From: CAZATK01 sp964488085
GTDB lineage: Bacteria > Patescibacteriota > Minisyncoccia > UBA6257 > UBA11618
DNA: 38,350 nt
Assembly: GCA_964488085.1 (NCBI GenBank)
Contig: CAZATK010000004.1
Coordinates: 1 to 38,350, forward strand
Reading direction: 5' to 3'
Shown: one piece after another, positions 13,767 to 21,100 of the stretch
Layout: every line of letters begins with the position of its first letter
Numbering within the stretch: the stretch's first letter is position 1
Program-made: the position numbers and the translations under genes
Notes under the pieces: generated by a model
Databases searched by the model: none
What the model was told of the DNA's origin: nothing
The model's input: the letters and a program-made list of their open reading frames with translations, nothing else

Positions 13767-14204
13767 TTAACTAGTTTTTTCTTTACTGACCTCTATTTCT
13801 TTATAAACAGTTCCCAATACTCCGTTAATAAATTTTCCAGAATTAGGACCGCCATAGTTTTTAGCAATTTCTATAGCTTCATTAATAGCAACTTTCGGTG
13901 GCACTTCTTCGGGATTGGCATGAATTAATTCATAAAGCCCAATTCTTAGAGCGTTTCTATCAATTATAGCCACTCTTTCCAAGGGCCAATCAGGAGCCGC
14001 CTTTCGAATAATATTGTCTAGAGTTTCCATATTTTCTACTATTCCATTAAGCAATTTCCAAACAAAATCCGGCTCATCTAAACCGGGAGCAAATTCATTA
14101 AGGTTACGCTCTACCGTAGATTTTAAATCAATCTTTTTATCCCAAAAGTCCCATTCGTAAAGCGATTGGAGAACTATAGATCTTGCAAGGTGCCGAGTTG
14201 CCAT
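13767..14204 (-). CDS. nusB: Transcription antitermination factor NusB
   Basis: NusB binds boxA RNA with S10 to prevent termination in rRNA operons. 145 residues, all-helical: RHLARSIVLQSLYEWDF opening, LVKLLNGIVENMETLD-like central part, then VAIIDRNALRIGLYEL and KVAINEAIEIAKNYGGPNSGKFINGVL, the family signature. It follows rpmF after about 47 bases of AT-rich sequence (14205-14245) made of the ttgaaaatt/attgataatt modules also seen at 18807-18901. rnc follows at once. Confidence 0.94.
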   Translation of the reverse strand: MATRHLARSIVLQSLYEWDFWDKKIDLKSTVERNLNEFAPGLDEPDFVWKLLNGIVENMETLDNIIRKAAPDWPLERVAIIDRNALRIGLYELIHANPEEVPPKVAINEAIEIAKNYGGPNSGKFINGVLGTVYKEIEVSKEKTS

Positions 14205-14251
14205 GGTTTATAAATTTTCAATTATCAATTTCTAATTTTCAATTAATGATA

Positions 14252-14407
14252 CTATTTATATTTTCCGCATTGTTTGCATGAACGATGTGACAGGACTGGT
14301 CCTTTGCAGTTTGAGCAGACAAGCAGATTGATTTTCTTTAAAGCTAAATGAGAGCGGCGACGTCCCACCTTGCCTTTACTATGATGTTTTACTGGTACTC
14401 CTCCCAT
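14252..14407 (-). CDS. rpmF: 50S ribosomal protein L32
   Basis: A 51-residue protein. It reads MGGVPVKHHSKGKVGRRRSH, then LALKKINLLVCSNCKGP, then CKQCGKYK. This is L32: a basic N-terminus and a four-cysteine zinc ribbon (CSNC and CKQC, the last two near the C-terminus). The family normally starts MAVPKRK or MGGVP. It sits at the head of rpmF-nusB-rnc. A promoter lies 18 bases upstream; no Shine-Dalgarno sequence is visible in the short leader. Confidence 0.95.
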   Translation of the reverse strand: MGGVPVKHHSKGKVGRRRSHLALKKINLLVCSNCKGPVLSHRSCKQCGKYK

Positions 14408-14425
14408 AGTCTTTGTATTAAACCA

Positions 14426-14454
14426 ATATTAACAATAATTATTGAAATTGTCAA
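14426..14454 (-). promoter_or_regulatory. rpmF-nusB-rnc promoter
   Basis: On the minus strand TTGACA (14454-14449), a 17-base spacer, TAATAT (14431-14426). The predicted transcript start is about 11 bases before the rpmF ATG. Confidence 0.75.
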
Positions 14455-14490
14455 AAGACTTTACATTTTTTTGCGGAAAGGCTTTTTTTG

Positions 14491-14748
14491 TTAACTAGGC
14501 AACTTTAATCCTAATTTTTCTGCAATTATACTAATCCAACGTTCATGTCTATCGAGCTTACTTCCTAAAGCCGCCATTTCCATAAAATAAGTATCGGCTT
14601 TGTGCGCATAGACATCTACAGAACTAATCAATTCACGAACATCCGATTTATCAGCTTTATTTTCTGAAAGATGATCAAGTTTAATGTGAACTTTAGTAAA
14701 TTGCCCCATTATAAAATCTATTAACTCCTTATAATCTTTATTATCCAT
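14491..14748 (-). CDS. Small conserved coiled-coil protein, unknown function
   Basis: 85 residues, acidic to neutral, almost wholly helical. It has heptad-like spacing (MGQFTKVHIKLDHLSENKADKS), a middle segment SSVDVYAHKADTYFMEM, and a conserved-looking ending LDRHERWISIIAEKLGLKL. I associate this ending with a small protein common in Patescibacteria, but I know of no function. The gene appears leaderless: its -10 element ends 7 bases before the ATG. It is transcribed alone. Confidence 0.75.
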   Translation of the reverse strand: MDNKDYKELIDFIMGQFTKVHIKLDHLSENKADKSDVRELISSVDVYAHKADTYFMEMAALGSKLDRHERWISIIAEKLGLKLPS

Positions 14749-14755
14749 TATTTTT

Positions 14756-14784
14756 ATAATAGTGTTTACAAAAACTTATTTCAA
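14756..14784 (-). promoter_or_regulatory. Promoter giving a leaderless transcript of the 85-aa gene
   Basis: On the minus strand TTGAAA (14784-14779), a 17-base spacer, TATTAT (14761-14756), then 7 bases to the ATG at 14748. Transcription would start at or next to the A of the start codon. Confidence 0.7.
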
Positions 14785-14829
14785 GTTACGCAAAAATTAG
14801 GATTAAAATAGTCGTTCTTGTAAAAAAAT

Positions 14830-14853
14830 AAGGCCCGCATGAGAGCGGGCCTT
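14830..14853 (-). terminator. Intrinsic terminator after the 66-aa membrane gene
   Basis: aaggcccgc (14830-14838) / gcgggcctt (14845-14853), loop atgaga. On the minus strand it is followed by TTATTTTTTTA. Confidence 0.85.
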
Positions 14854-14866
14854 ATTGCGGGCAAAT

Positions 14867-15067
14867 TTATTCCAAAACACTTTGTTGTTCTTGCAGCCTT
14901 TGCTGTGAATTTACTGTTTCTCTGTATAGATTAGAAGCAGTGACAATTAATAAAAACGCAAAAAAAATGAATAACCACGAATCCTCTTTTTTTTGGTATA
15001 CGAGAATCATCGCAAAAATAATACATACAGATGCCAAAGCCACAAGACAGAGGGGTACCGCAAACAT
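14867..15067 (-). CDS. Small two-helix membrane protein, unknown function
   Basis: 66 residues: MFAVPLCLVALASVCIIFAM (first helix, about 2-23), QKKEDS, a second helix (about 30-47), and a polar glutamine-rich tail SQQRLQEQQS. The frame is open further upstream to 15205, but the ATG at 15067 is chosen. A Shine-Dalgarno aaggag (15081-15076) precedes it by 8 bases, and the promoter at 15108-15135 lies inside the would-be longer frame. I do not recognise the family. Confidence 0.65.
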   Translation of the reverse strand: MFAVPLCLVALASVCIIFAMILVYQKKEDSWLFIFFAFLLIVTASNLYRETVNSQQRLQEQQSVLE

Positions 15068-15107
15068 CACTCGCTCTCCTTGTTGGAATGACAAAAAACT
15101 GCCCCTC

Positions 15108-15135
15108 ATTATATCACTTTTTAAATATTTGTAAA
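15108..15135 (-). promoter_or_regulatory. Promoter of the 66-aa membrane gene
   Basis: On the minus strand TTTACA (15135-15130), a 16-base spacer, TATAAT (15113-15108). It lies immediately beside the G-run that opens the structured region at 15137. Confidence 0.75.
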
Positions 15136-15136
15136 T

Positions 15137-15322
15137 GGGGGGGGTCCTGTCTGGTGTTTGTCTCGAAAGTACGTGGTTGATTTTCTCCAGCGAGAAAATC
15201 ACCACTCGACTCTCGGCTGAATTATCTAAAAAGATTGTTAAGAAGTAAATTTTAACAATCTTTTTAGAACCATGCTAATTCAGCCTCCGAGACGCCTTTC
15301 TCAACAAACACCAGCCACCCCC
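15137..15322. other. Large nested inverted-repeat structure A
   Basis: An eight-G run (15137-15144) faces ccccc (15318-15322). ctggtgtttgt (15151-15161) pairs with acaaacaccag (15304-15314). Inside are two arms. The first is gtgg-t-tgattttctc / gagaaaatca-ccac (15173-15205). The second is ggctgaatta / taattcagcc (15215-15224 / 15276-15285), directly continued by a 17-bp perfect stem (15225-15241 / 15252-15268). ctcg (15162-15165) / cgag (15288-15291) adds to the closing stem. No gene is seen. It could be a structured RNA, or a DNA element with long palindromes. Confidence 0.75.
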
Positions 15323-15330
15323 TCATTAGA

Positions 15331-15576
15331 TATATAAGCCACCACCCGCTTTTTCTCGACGAGGCCGTGGAGGCGAATCCTGCCTGCCGGCAGGCAGGAA
15401 TAAATTACGAAGCTTGGAGTTAGGCTATAAGCAAAAAAGTGCTGATAGAATCCCAAGTCCGCCGAAGGCGGACGGGTTGAGTTCACTTTTTTGCTATATA
15501 GCACACGACAAGCGAGTCGTAATTTATACGAGCCGTAACAGGTCGAGGAGAGGAAGAGCGGGTGGTGGGTTGTATG
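15331..15576. other. Large nested inverted-repeat structure B
   Basis: Outer stem ccaccacccgct (15339-15350) / agcgggtggtgg (15557-15568). It extends outward over tatataa (15331-15337) facing ttgtatg with G-T wobbles. Inside lie ctcgac / gtcgag (15355-15360 / 15542-15547), ataaattacga / tcgtaatttat (15400-15410 / 15517-15527), agcaaaaaagtg / cacttttttgct (15430-15441 / 15484-15495), and the apical hairpin gtccgcc-gaa-ggcggac (15457-15473). A separate 20-base palindrome sits at 15379-15398. All arms are nested in one consistent fold. No gene is seen. Confidence 0.75.
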
Positions 15577-15629
15577 TAAGATAAAAAATTTTTAATTATT
15601 TTTTTTTCTAGTTATACTTAATTAAAATA

Positions 15630-18600
15630 ATGTCTAAATTTGTCCATCTTCACACCCATAGCCACTATTCTTTGCTCGATGGTTTAGCAAAAATTCCGGA
15701 ACTAGTTCATAGAGCCAAAGAATTGGGTATGGATTCTTTAGCGTTAACTGATCATGGAAATCTTTATGGAGCCATAGAATTTTATAAGGCCGCCAAAAGC
15801 GCTGGCATCAAACCTATTTTGGGAGTTGAGGCCTATTTAGCGCCACGATCTCATACAGATAAGGTGTATGGTGTAGATGATAAATATTTTCACTTAACGC
15901 TTCTTTGCAAAAATACTATTGGTTGGAAGAATTTAATAAAATTAATTACCAAAGCTAATTTACAGGGCTTTTATTATAAAGCTCGCATTGATAAACAATT
16001 ATTAAGACAACATCATGAGGGGCTTATTGCTTTATCTGGCTGTTTTTCCGGCGAACTAATTAAAACAATTGTAACAGGCCCTTCGGCAAGCTCAGGACAG
16101 GCAGAAAGAATAGCCCTAGAATATCAAGATATTTTCGGAGTAGGTAATTATTTTTTAGAAATTGGCCATCACCCCAATTGGTCTCCGCAAAATCACGAAA
16201 AAGTTCGCGCTGTTTTAATTTCATTAAGTAAAAAATTAAACATACCGCTGGTTGCCACTCAAGACATTCATTACTTGAAGAAAGAAGACGCTCATTATCA
16301 TGATATTTTAATGGCAATTGGCACTGGCAATAAAATTACGGACACCAATCGTTTAACTTTAAAAATGGATGATTTTTCTATGACTTCTCCTCAAGAAATG
16401 ATGGAAAGATTTAGCGATGTGCCAGAGGCGGTGGAAAATACAGTTAAAATATCCGAACAGTGCAATGTGGAATTTACTTTAGGAAAGCCTATTCTCCCCT
16501 CCTTTCCTTTGCCGGAAGAAGAAACCCCCAATTCTTTTTTAAGAAAAATAGTAGCAGAAAGACTACCTAAACGTTATGAAAATATTACCCCAGAAATAAA
16601 AGAAAGAATTGAATATGAATTAGGTGTTATAGAAAAGACTGGTTATGCCGCTTATTTTCTTATCGTTCAAGATTTTATTAATTGGGCGAAAGAGAGAAAA
16701 ATTATTGTAGGGCCGGGCAGAGGTTCGGCTGCTGGCAGTATTGTTTCTTACATTGCGGGAATAACTGATGTTGATCCGTTAAAATTTAATTTGCTTTTTG
16801 AAAGATTTTTAAACCCCGATCGCATTCAAATGCCTGACATTGATGTTGATTTAGCTGATTTGAGGCGCAACGAAGTAATGGGCTATTTAAATGAAAAATA
16901 CGGCCGTGACAATGTTGCTCATATTATTACTTTTGGAACCATGGCGGCAAGAGCCGCTATTCGCGATGTGGGGCGAGTGTTGGGAGTTCCTTATTCTCTT
17001 TGCGACAAAATTTCTAAAATGATTCCGTTTAATCAAGATTTAGAGGATGCCTTAAGTAATGTTCCCGAATTGGCAGAAATGTATAAAAGCGATCAATTAG
17101 TAAAAGAAGTTATTGATGGCGCTAAACACTTAGAGGGCGTAGCTAGGCACGCCTCTGTTCATGCTTGTGGCACTGTGCTTAGTAAAGAGCCCCTTACCGA
17201 ATATTTGCCTTTGCAATATGCTCCGCAAGATCCGAATACCATTATTACGCAATTTGAAATGCATAGTGTAGAAGATTTGGGATTATTGAAGATGGATCTT
17301 TTAGGACTAAAAAACTTAACGATTTTAGAGGAAGTTACTCGTTTGATTAAAGAAAGCGGTAGAGATGAGGTGGATATTAATCGTCTGCCTATAAACGATA
17401 AAAAAACTTTTGAAATGTTGCGAGATGGAGATACGACCGGTGTTTTTCAATTTGAAAGTTCTGGTATGCGCCGTTATATGAAATCTTTAAAACCGACAGA
17501 ACTGGAAGATTTAGTCGCGCTGGTGGCAGCTTATCGTCCTGGACCAATGGAACTTATCCCCTCTTTTATTAAAAGAAAAAATGGCCAAGAAAAAATAACT
17601 TATTTACACCCCAAATTAGAGCCGATTATGAAAAATACTTATGGCGTGGGTATTTATCAAGAACAAATGATGCAAATTGCCCGTGATTTAGCCGGCTTTA
17701 CTTTGGCAGAAGCCGATACTTTGCGCAAAGCAATAGGTAAAAAAATTAAAGAATTATTAAACAAACAAGAGAGCAAGCTTATAAACGGAATGATAAGCAA
17801 TGGCATTAATCCGACAATTGCCAGAGCTATTTGGGAGATGTTTCCTCCTTTTGCTAAATATGGTTTTAATAAAAGTCACGCAGTTTGCTATGCCTATATT
17901 GGTTATCAAACAGCTTACCTAAAAGCGCACTATCCTATTGAATTTATGACAGGACTTTTTAATGCAGATGCAGGTGATGTGGATAGGGCTACTTTTTTAG
18001 CTGGAGAATGCGCAAAAATGGAAATTAAAATTCTGCCACCTGATATAAATAAAAGTTGGTCTAATTTCACTCCCGGCGATAAATCAATCCAATTTGGCTT
18101 GTTAGCTATTAAAAATGTTGGTCAAAATATTGTTGAGGCCATTATTGCAGAAAGACAAAACGGCGGGCCATTTAAGGGCTTGTCAGATTTTCTTTTTAGA
18201 ATTCAACACAAGGATCTTAATAAAAAATCTTTAGAAAGCTTGATTAAGTGCGGCGCTTTAGATTTGTTTGGCGTGGAAAGAGGTCTTCTATTGGCTAATG
18301 TAGAAGATTTATTAAAGTTTAATAATAATATAAAAAAACAGCGCCTTAATAATCAAATAGGTTTATTTATTCACGATTTTTCTAATACCGACTTAAAATT
18401 AAAACCAGCATCAGCAGTTCCTCTTACGGAAAAATTAATATGGGAAAAGGAATTATTGGGATTATATATTTCCGATCATCCTTTAAATTCTTATCGTCAG
18501 AAAATAAAAGACATAAAAGCTCTGTCATTAAAAGACGCGATGATGATTAAGTCAGAACTTCAAGACATTGTTATTGTGGGATTAGTAACTAGGGCTCAAA

Positions 18601-18806
18601 AAATAATCACTAAAACTGGCAAGCCCATGCTTTTTGCTAAAGTGGAGGACTTTACTCACAATATGGAAGTAATAGTTTTTCCGGAAACTTTTACTAAAAC
18701 AGCAAATATTTGGAGAGCAAATGCCGTGGTTGGTATTTTAGGAAGAATGTCTTGGCGAGACGGAGAACCAAAGTTGATTTGTAATAATGCGAAGGAATTG
18801 ACTTAA
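15630..18806 (+). CDS. dnaE: DNA polymerase III subunit alpha
   Basis: The replicative polymerase. 1058 residues, somewhat shorter than the roughly 1160 of E. coli DnaE. The N-terminal PHP domain opens FVHLHTHSHYSLLDGLAKI; the polymerase core has GPGRGSAAGSIVSY and the catalytic aspartates in MPDIDVDLADLRR; then YRPGPMELIP and KYGFNKSHAVCYA. An OB domain closes the protein (IVGLVTRAQKIITKTGKPM). Residues about 150-158 (GPSASSGQA) are written by a short palindromic repeat placed in frame in the PHP domain, where relatives have a short loop. A TATACT -10 lies 11 bases before the ATG, and no Shine-Dalgarno sequence is visible. The upstream region is structure B. Confidence 0.96.
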   Translation: MSKFVHLHTHSHYSLLDGLAKIPELVHRAKELGMDSLALTDHGNLYGAIEFYKAAKSAGIKPILGVEAYLAPRSHTDKVYGVDDKYFHLTLLCKNTIGWKNLIKLITKANLQGFYYKARIDKQLLRQHHEGLIALSGCFSGELIKTIVTGPSASSGQAERIALEYQDIFGVGNYFLEIGHHPNWSPQNHEKVRAVLISLSKKLNIPLVATQDIHYLKKEDAHYHDILMAIGTGNKITDTNRLTLKMDDFSMTSPQEMMERFSDVPEAVENTVKISEQCNVEFTLGKPILPSFPLPEEETPNSFLRKIVAERLPKRYENITPEIKERIEYELGVIEKTGYAAYFLIVQDFINWAKERKIIVGPGRGSAAGSIVSYIAGITDVDPLKFNLLFERFLNPDRIQMPDIDVDLADLRRNEVMGYLNEKYGRDNVAHIITFGTMAARAAIRDVGRVLGVPYSLCDKISKMIPFNQDLEDALSNVPELAEMYKSDQLVKEVIDGAKHLEGVARHASVHACGTVLSKEPLTEYLPLQYAPQDPNTIITQFEMHSVEDLGLLKMDLLGLKNLTILEEVTRLIKESGRDEVDINRLPINDKKTFEMLRDGDTTGVFQFESSGMRRYMKSLKPTELEDLVALVAAYRPGPMELIPSFIKRKNGQEKITYLHPKLEPIMKNTYGVGIYQEQMMQIARDLAGFTLAEADTLRKAIGKKIKELLNKQESKLINGMISNGINPTIARAIWEMFPPFAKYGFNKSHAVCYAYIGYQTAYLKAHYPIEFMTGLFNADAGDVDRATFLAGECAKMEIKILPPDINKSWSNFTPGDKSIQFGLLAIKNVGQNIVEAIIAERQNGGPFKGLSDFLFRIQHKDLNKKSLESLIKCGALDLFGVERGLLLANVEDLLKFNNNIKKQRLNNQIGLFIHDFSNTDLKLKPASAVPLTEKLIWEKELLGLYISDHPLNSYRQKIKDIKALSLKDAMMIKSELQDIVIVGLVTRAQKIITKTGKPMLFAKVEDFTHNMEVIVFPETFTKTANIWRANAVVGILGRMSWRDGEPKLICNNAKELT
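16077..16102 (+). repeat. Short repeat inserted in frame in dnaE
   Basis: The sequence starts ggcccttcggcaagctcagg and ends acaggc. It encodes GPSASSGQA between two helices of the PHP domain. I recall near-identical 'ccttcg-caagctcagg-caggc' units scattered within and between genes in many environmental bacterial genomes; that is recollection, not a search. Confidence 0.6.
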
Positions 18807-18901
18807 TTTTCAATTATCAATTTCCAATTTACAATCAATTTTCATTGATTGAAAATTGATAATTTGTAAATTGAAAATTTTTCTTTTATTCTTAATTTAT
18901 T
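18807..18901 (+). promoter_or_regulatory. AT-rich palindromic repeat carrying a likely thrS promoter
   Basis: The stretch is a long imperfect palindrome of attttcaatt / aattgaaaat modules. Bases 18862-18899 are the exact reverse complement of 24220-24257. Inside this shared 38-base unit are TTGTAA (18864-18869), a 17-base spacer and TATTCT (18887-18892), 9 bases before the thrS ATG. The repeat is certain; promoter activity is inferred. Confidence 0.65.
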
Positions 18902-20107
18902 ATGCAACACAGAGACCATCGTGAATTAGGGCAGTTGATGGATTTATTTTCTTTTCATGACATTGCTCCCGGCGCTCCTTTTTGGCATCCCAAAGGAATG
19001 ACTATTTTTCGTGAGTTGGAAAAGTTAGGAAGACAGATCAATGACAAAAATGGCTATCAAGAGATTTCTACTCCGATAATGGTAAAAGCGGAAGTTTTTA
19101 AAAAATCCGGACACTGGGATCACTATCGTGATAATATGTTTTATTTTAAAAATCCCGTTGATGAAAAAGAAGAATTAGTTATCAAACCCATGAATTGTCC
19201 GGAATCCACTTATATTTTTAATGCAAAAACCAGAAGCTATCGTGAGTTGCCGTTAAGATTAGCTGAAATTGGAAGATTGCATCGTAATGAATTGTCTGGC
19301 ACTCTCGGCGGTATGTTTCGCGTGAGGCAAATTACAATGGACGATGCACATATTTATTGTCGACCAGATCAAGTGGAGGAGGAAGTAAAAAACATTATTG
19401 ATATTTTTGAAAAGTTTTATCTTATTTTTAAGATGAAGCCCCGTTATGTTTTAGCCACAAGACCAGAAAAGTTTCTGGGTGATAAAGAGGACTGGGACAA
19501 AGCCGAATTAGCATTAAAAGGTGCTTTAGATAAAAGCAAAACTAAATATGAGATAAAAGAAGGTGAGGGCGCTTTTTATGGTCCCAAAATTGAAGTTCAT
19601 TTAAAGGACTCTCAAGGCCGTGATTGGCAAATGGGTACCGCTCAGCTGGATTTAGTTATGTTACCCAAACAATTTGATGTTAATTATATAGATGAAAATG
19701 GGCAGAAAAAGATGCCGTGGGTAATCCATCGCGCCATTTTCGGTTCTTTTGAGAGATTTATTGGAATGTTATTAGAGCATCTTGACGGTAACTTGCCTGT
19801 TTGGTTATCACCTATTCAGGTCTCTGTAATTAATGTTGGAGAGAAACATTTAGAATATGCCCAAAAAATCAAAAAAGAATTAGAAAATATTGGAATAAGG
19901 GTTAGTTTAGATGAACAAAATTTGACTGTTGGTAAAAAAATAAGAGAAACAGATATACAGAAAATTCCTCTAACCGTTGTTGTCGGTGATAAAGAAGTTA
20001 AAGATGAAACGATTAGTTTGAGAGAGTTGGGAGAAGATAAGGGAATTTTTCCTTTAAAAGAATTTTTAGAAGATACTCTAAAAAAAGTAACCCCACCGTC
20101 TTTTTAG
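18902..20107 (+). CDS. thrS: Threonyl-tRNA synthetase, short form without editing domain
   Basis: Charges tRNA-Thr. 401 residues, against about 640 in the classical enzyme. It starts at the catalytic-domain boundary (DHRELGQLMDLF), so the TGS and editing domains are absent. The class II core is intact: motif 2 RLAEIGRLHRNE, MNCP with zinc ligand Cys99, DDAHIYC with His150, WVIHRA with His276, and motif 3 FGSFERFIGMLLEH. The anticodon-binding domain closes the protein. The dnaE-thrS spacer is a repeat with stops, so the missing part is not just upstream in another frame. No Shine-Dalgarno sequence is visible. Short ThrRS forms occur in some reduced bacteria, so it is probably functional but without its own proofreading. 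Confidence 0.93.
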   Translation: MQHRDHRELGQLMDLFSFHDIAPGAPFWHPKGMTIFRELEKLGRQINDKNGYQEISTPIMVKAEVFKKSGHWDHYRDNMFYFKNPVDEKEELVIKPMNCPESTYIFNAKTRSYRELPLRLAEIGRLHRNELSGTLGGMFRVRQITMDDAHIYCRPDQVEEEVKNIIDIFEKFYLIFKMKPRYVLATRPEKFLGDKEDWDKAELALKGALDKSKTKYEIKEGEGAFYGPKIEVHLKDSQGRDWQMGTAQLDLVMLPKQFDVNYIDENGQKKMPWVIHRAIFGSFERFIGMLLEHLDGNLPVWLSPIQVSVINVGEKHLEYAQKIKKELENIGIRVSLDEQNLTVGKKIRETDIQKIPLTVVVGDKEVKDETISLRELGEDKGIFPLKEFLEDTLKKVTPPSF

Positions 20108-20117
20108 CGATGGGGCA

Positions 20118-20540
20118 TTAAGCCATTATTTTTATTTCTCTAAGAATGATATGGGGGTATTTTTTATCAAACACATGAAGAACCACTCCGACAAACTCTT
20201 CGTTTTTTCTTAGTCGTCTTACTATCCATTTTTCTCCTTTTTCTAATTTATGCCACTGGCCATCTATTTTTATAATAGTATTCATTTTCTTTTCATTGCC
20301 ATTTTCCCACCACATTTGTATATGCGTTTCATTATAATCAAACATGCTTACAAGGCGCGCATTAATTCTTTCGTTATTAAAATTTTGACGATAGCTTCTT
20401 ACCGTCAAGATCGGGCTTTTATTTTTTTTCGTTTCTTTCTTCTTACTTGTTACCCAACGATTCTGAAAATAAAAATAGGTTGTTGCGTATAATTCCCATC
20501 CGGTTACATCTATTTCCTTGGCGCCGTTTTTGGGCTTCAT
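20118..20540 (-). CDS. Hypothetical protein (pair member 2)
   Basis: 140 residues, soluble, rich in aromatic and charged residues, with no signal peptide or membrane segment. Alternating hydrophobic patterns (HIQMWWENGNEKK, WIVRRLRKNEEFVGVVLHVF) suggest mainly beta structure. No motif is recognised. It starts 2 bases after the preceding gene ends, and its ribosome-binding site (ggagg) is inside that gene's last codons, so the two are coupled. It converges with thrS; the hairpin ccccaccg / cgatgggg (about 20091-20114) lies between them. Confidence 0.6.
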   Translation of the reverse strand: MKPKNGAKEIDVTGWELYATTYFYFQNRWVTSKKKETKKNKSPILTVRSYRQNFNNERINARLVSMFDYNETHIQMWWENGNEKKMNTIIKIDGQWHKLEKGEKWIVRRLRKNEEFVGVVLHVFDKKYPHIILREIKIMA

Positions 20541-20542
20541 AA

Positions 20543-21037
20543 CTAAAACTCCTCCGACAGTGATTGTTTGGTAGTTGTATGAATATATTTTGGTTTGTTT
20601 GTATGCTTGTCTATAACAACAAACTGAATTGCATAAACACTTTTATCATCTGTACTTTTAACAAAATTAAATTCTTTTATTTCTTCATTTTCATCTAATT
20701 GCCACCAATTATTTCTACCCCTTATTAAAACACGCTCATGTTCTGGACCAACGTCATATAGTGTTTTTTCAAGAATTACTATCGGCCCGTATTGAAACAA
20801 GCAAAGAATAGAAAGATTCACGTCTTTTAGGGCCGTTTCATCGCCTTTAATTACAGCGCTGAGTTGGTATGTCCATCCCAGTAAAGTTTTTCGAGAAACC
20901 ATAGATGGTCTCACTTCCGCGATTTCCATACTATTATCAAATGGATTAATCTTATACTGCAGAGCTCTTTTGCTTCTTAATTGCCACGGTGGATACAGAT
21001 GAGCAAAATTTATATCAATAGGTTGAACGACTCGCAT
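20543..21037 (-). CDS. Hypothetical protein (pair member 1)
   Basis: 164 residues, soluble, probably beta-rich. MRVVQPIDINFAHLYPPW opens it; NNWWQLDENEEIKEF and VYAIQFVVIDKHTNKP are notable segments. No catalytic motif or known domain is recognised. It has a good Shine-Dalgarno (aagggag) 7 bases before the ATG. It forms a two-gene unit with the following 140-aa gene. Both have tryptophan-rich segments of similar style (NNWWQLDENEE here, MWWENGNEKK there), so they may be distant relatives or partners; this is a guess. Confidence 0.6.
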   Translation of the reverse strand: MRVVQPIDINFAHLYPPWQLRSKRALQYKINPFDNSMEIAEVRPSMVSRKTLLGWTYQLSAVIKGDETALKDVNLSILCLFQYGPIVILEKTLYDVGPEHERVLIRGRNNWWQLDENEEIKEFNFVKSTDDKSVYAIQFVVIDKHTNKPKYIHTTTKQSLSEEF

Positions 21038-21100
21038 CGCTTATCTCCCTTATTTCTGATTGGAAAAGTTCTACTTAATTCTAACGATACACGATTTTTC

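Noticed and set aside
14867..15205. The longer 112-aa version of the small membrane gene
   Set aside because: Its upstream third overlaps a clear promoter, while the inner ATG has a good Shine-Dalgarno sequence.
15301..15504. A 67-aa minus-strand open frame in the structured region
   Set aside because: It runs through hairpin arms, has no ribosome-binding site, and reads as low-quality protein.
15137..15576. Retron, tmRNA, RNase P RNA, 6S or SRP RNA
   Set aside because: No reverse transcriptase is nearby, there are no tRNA-like ends with a tag frame, and I do not see the conserved motifs of these RNAs.
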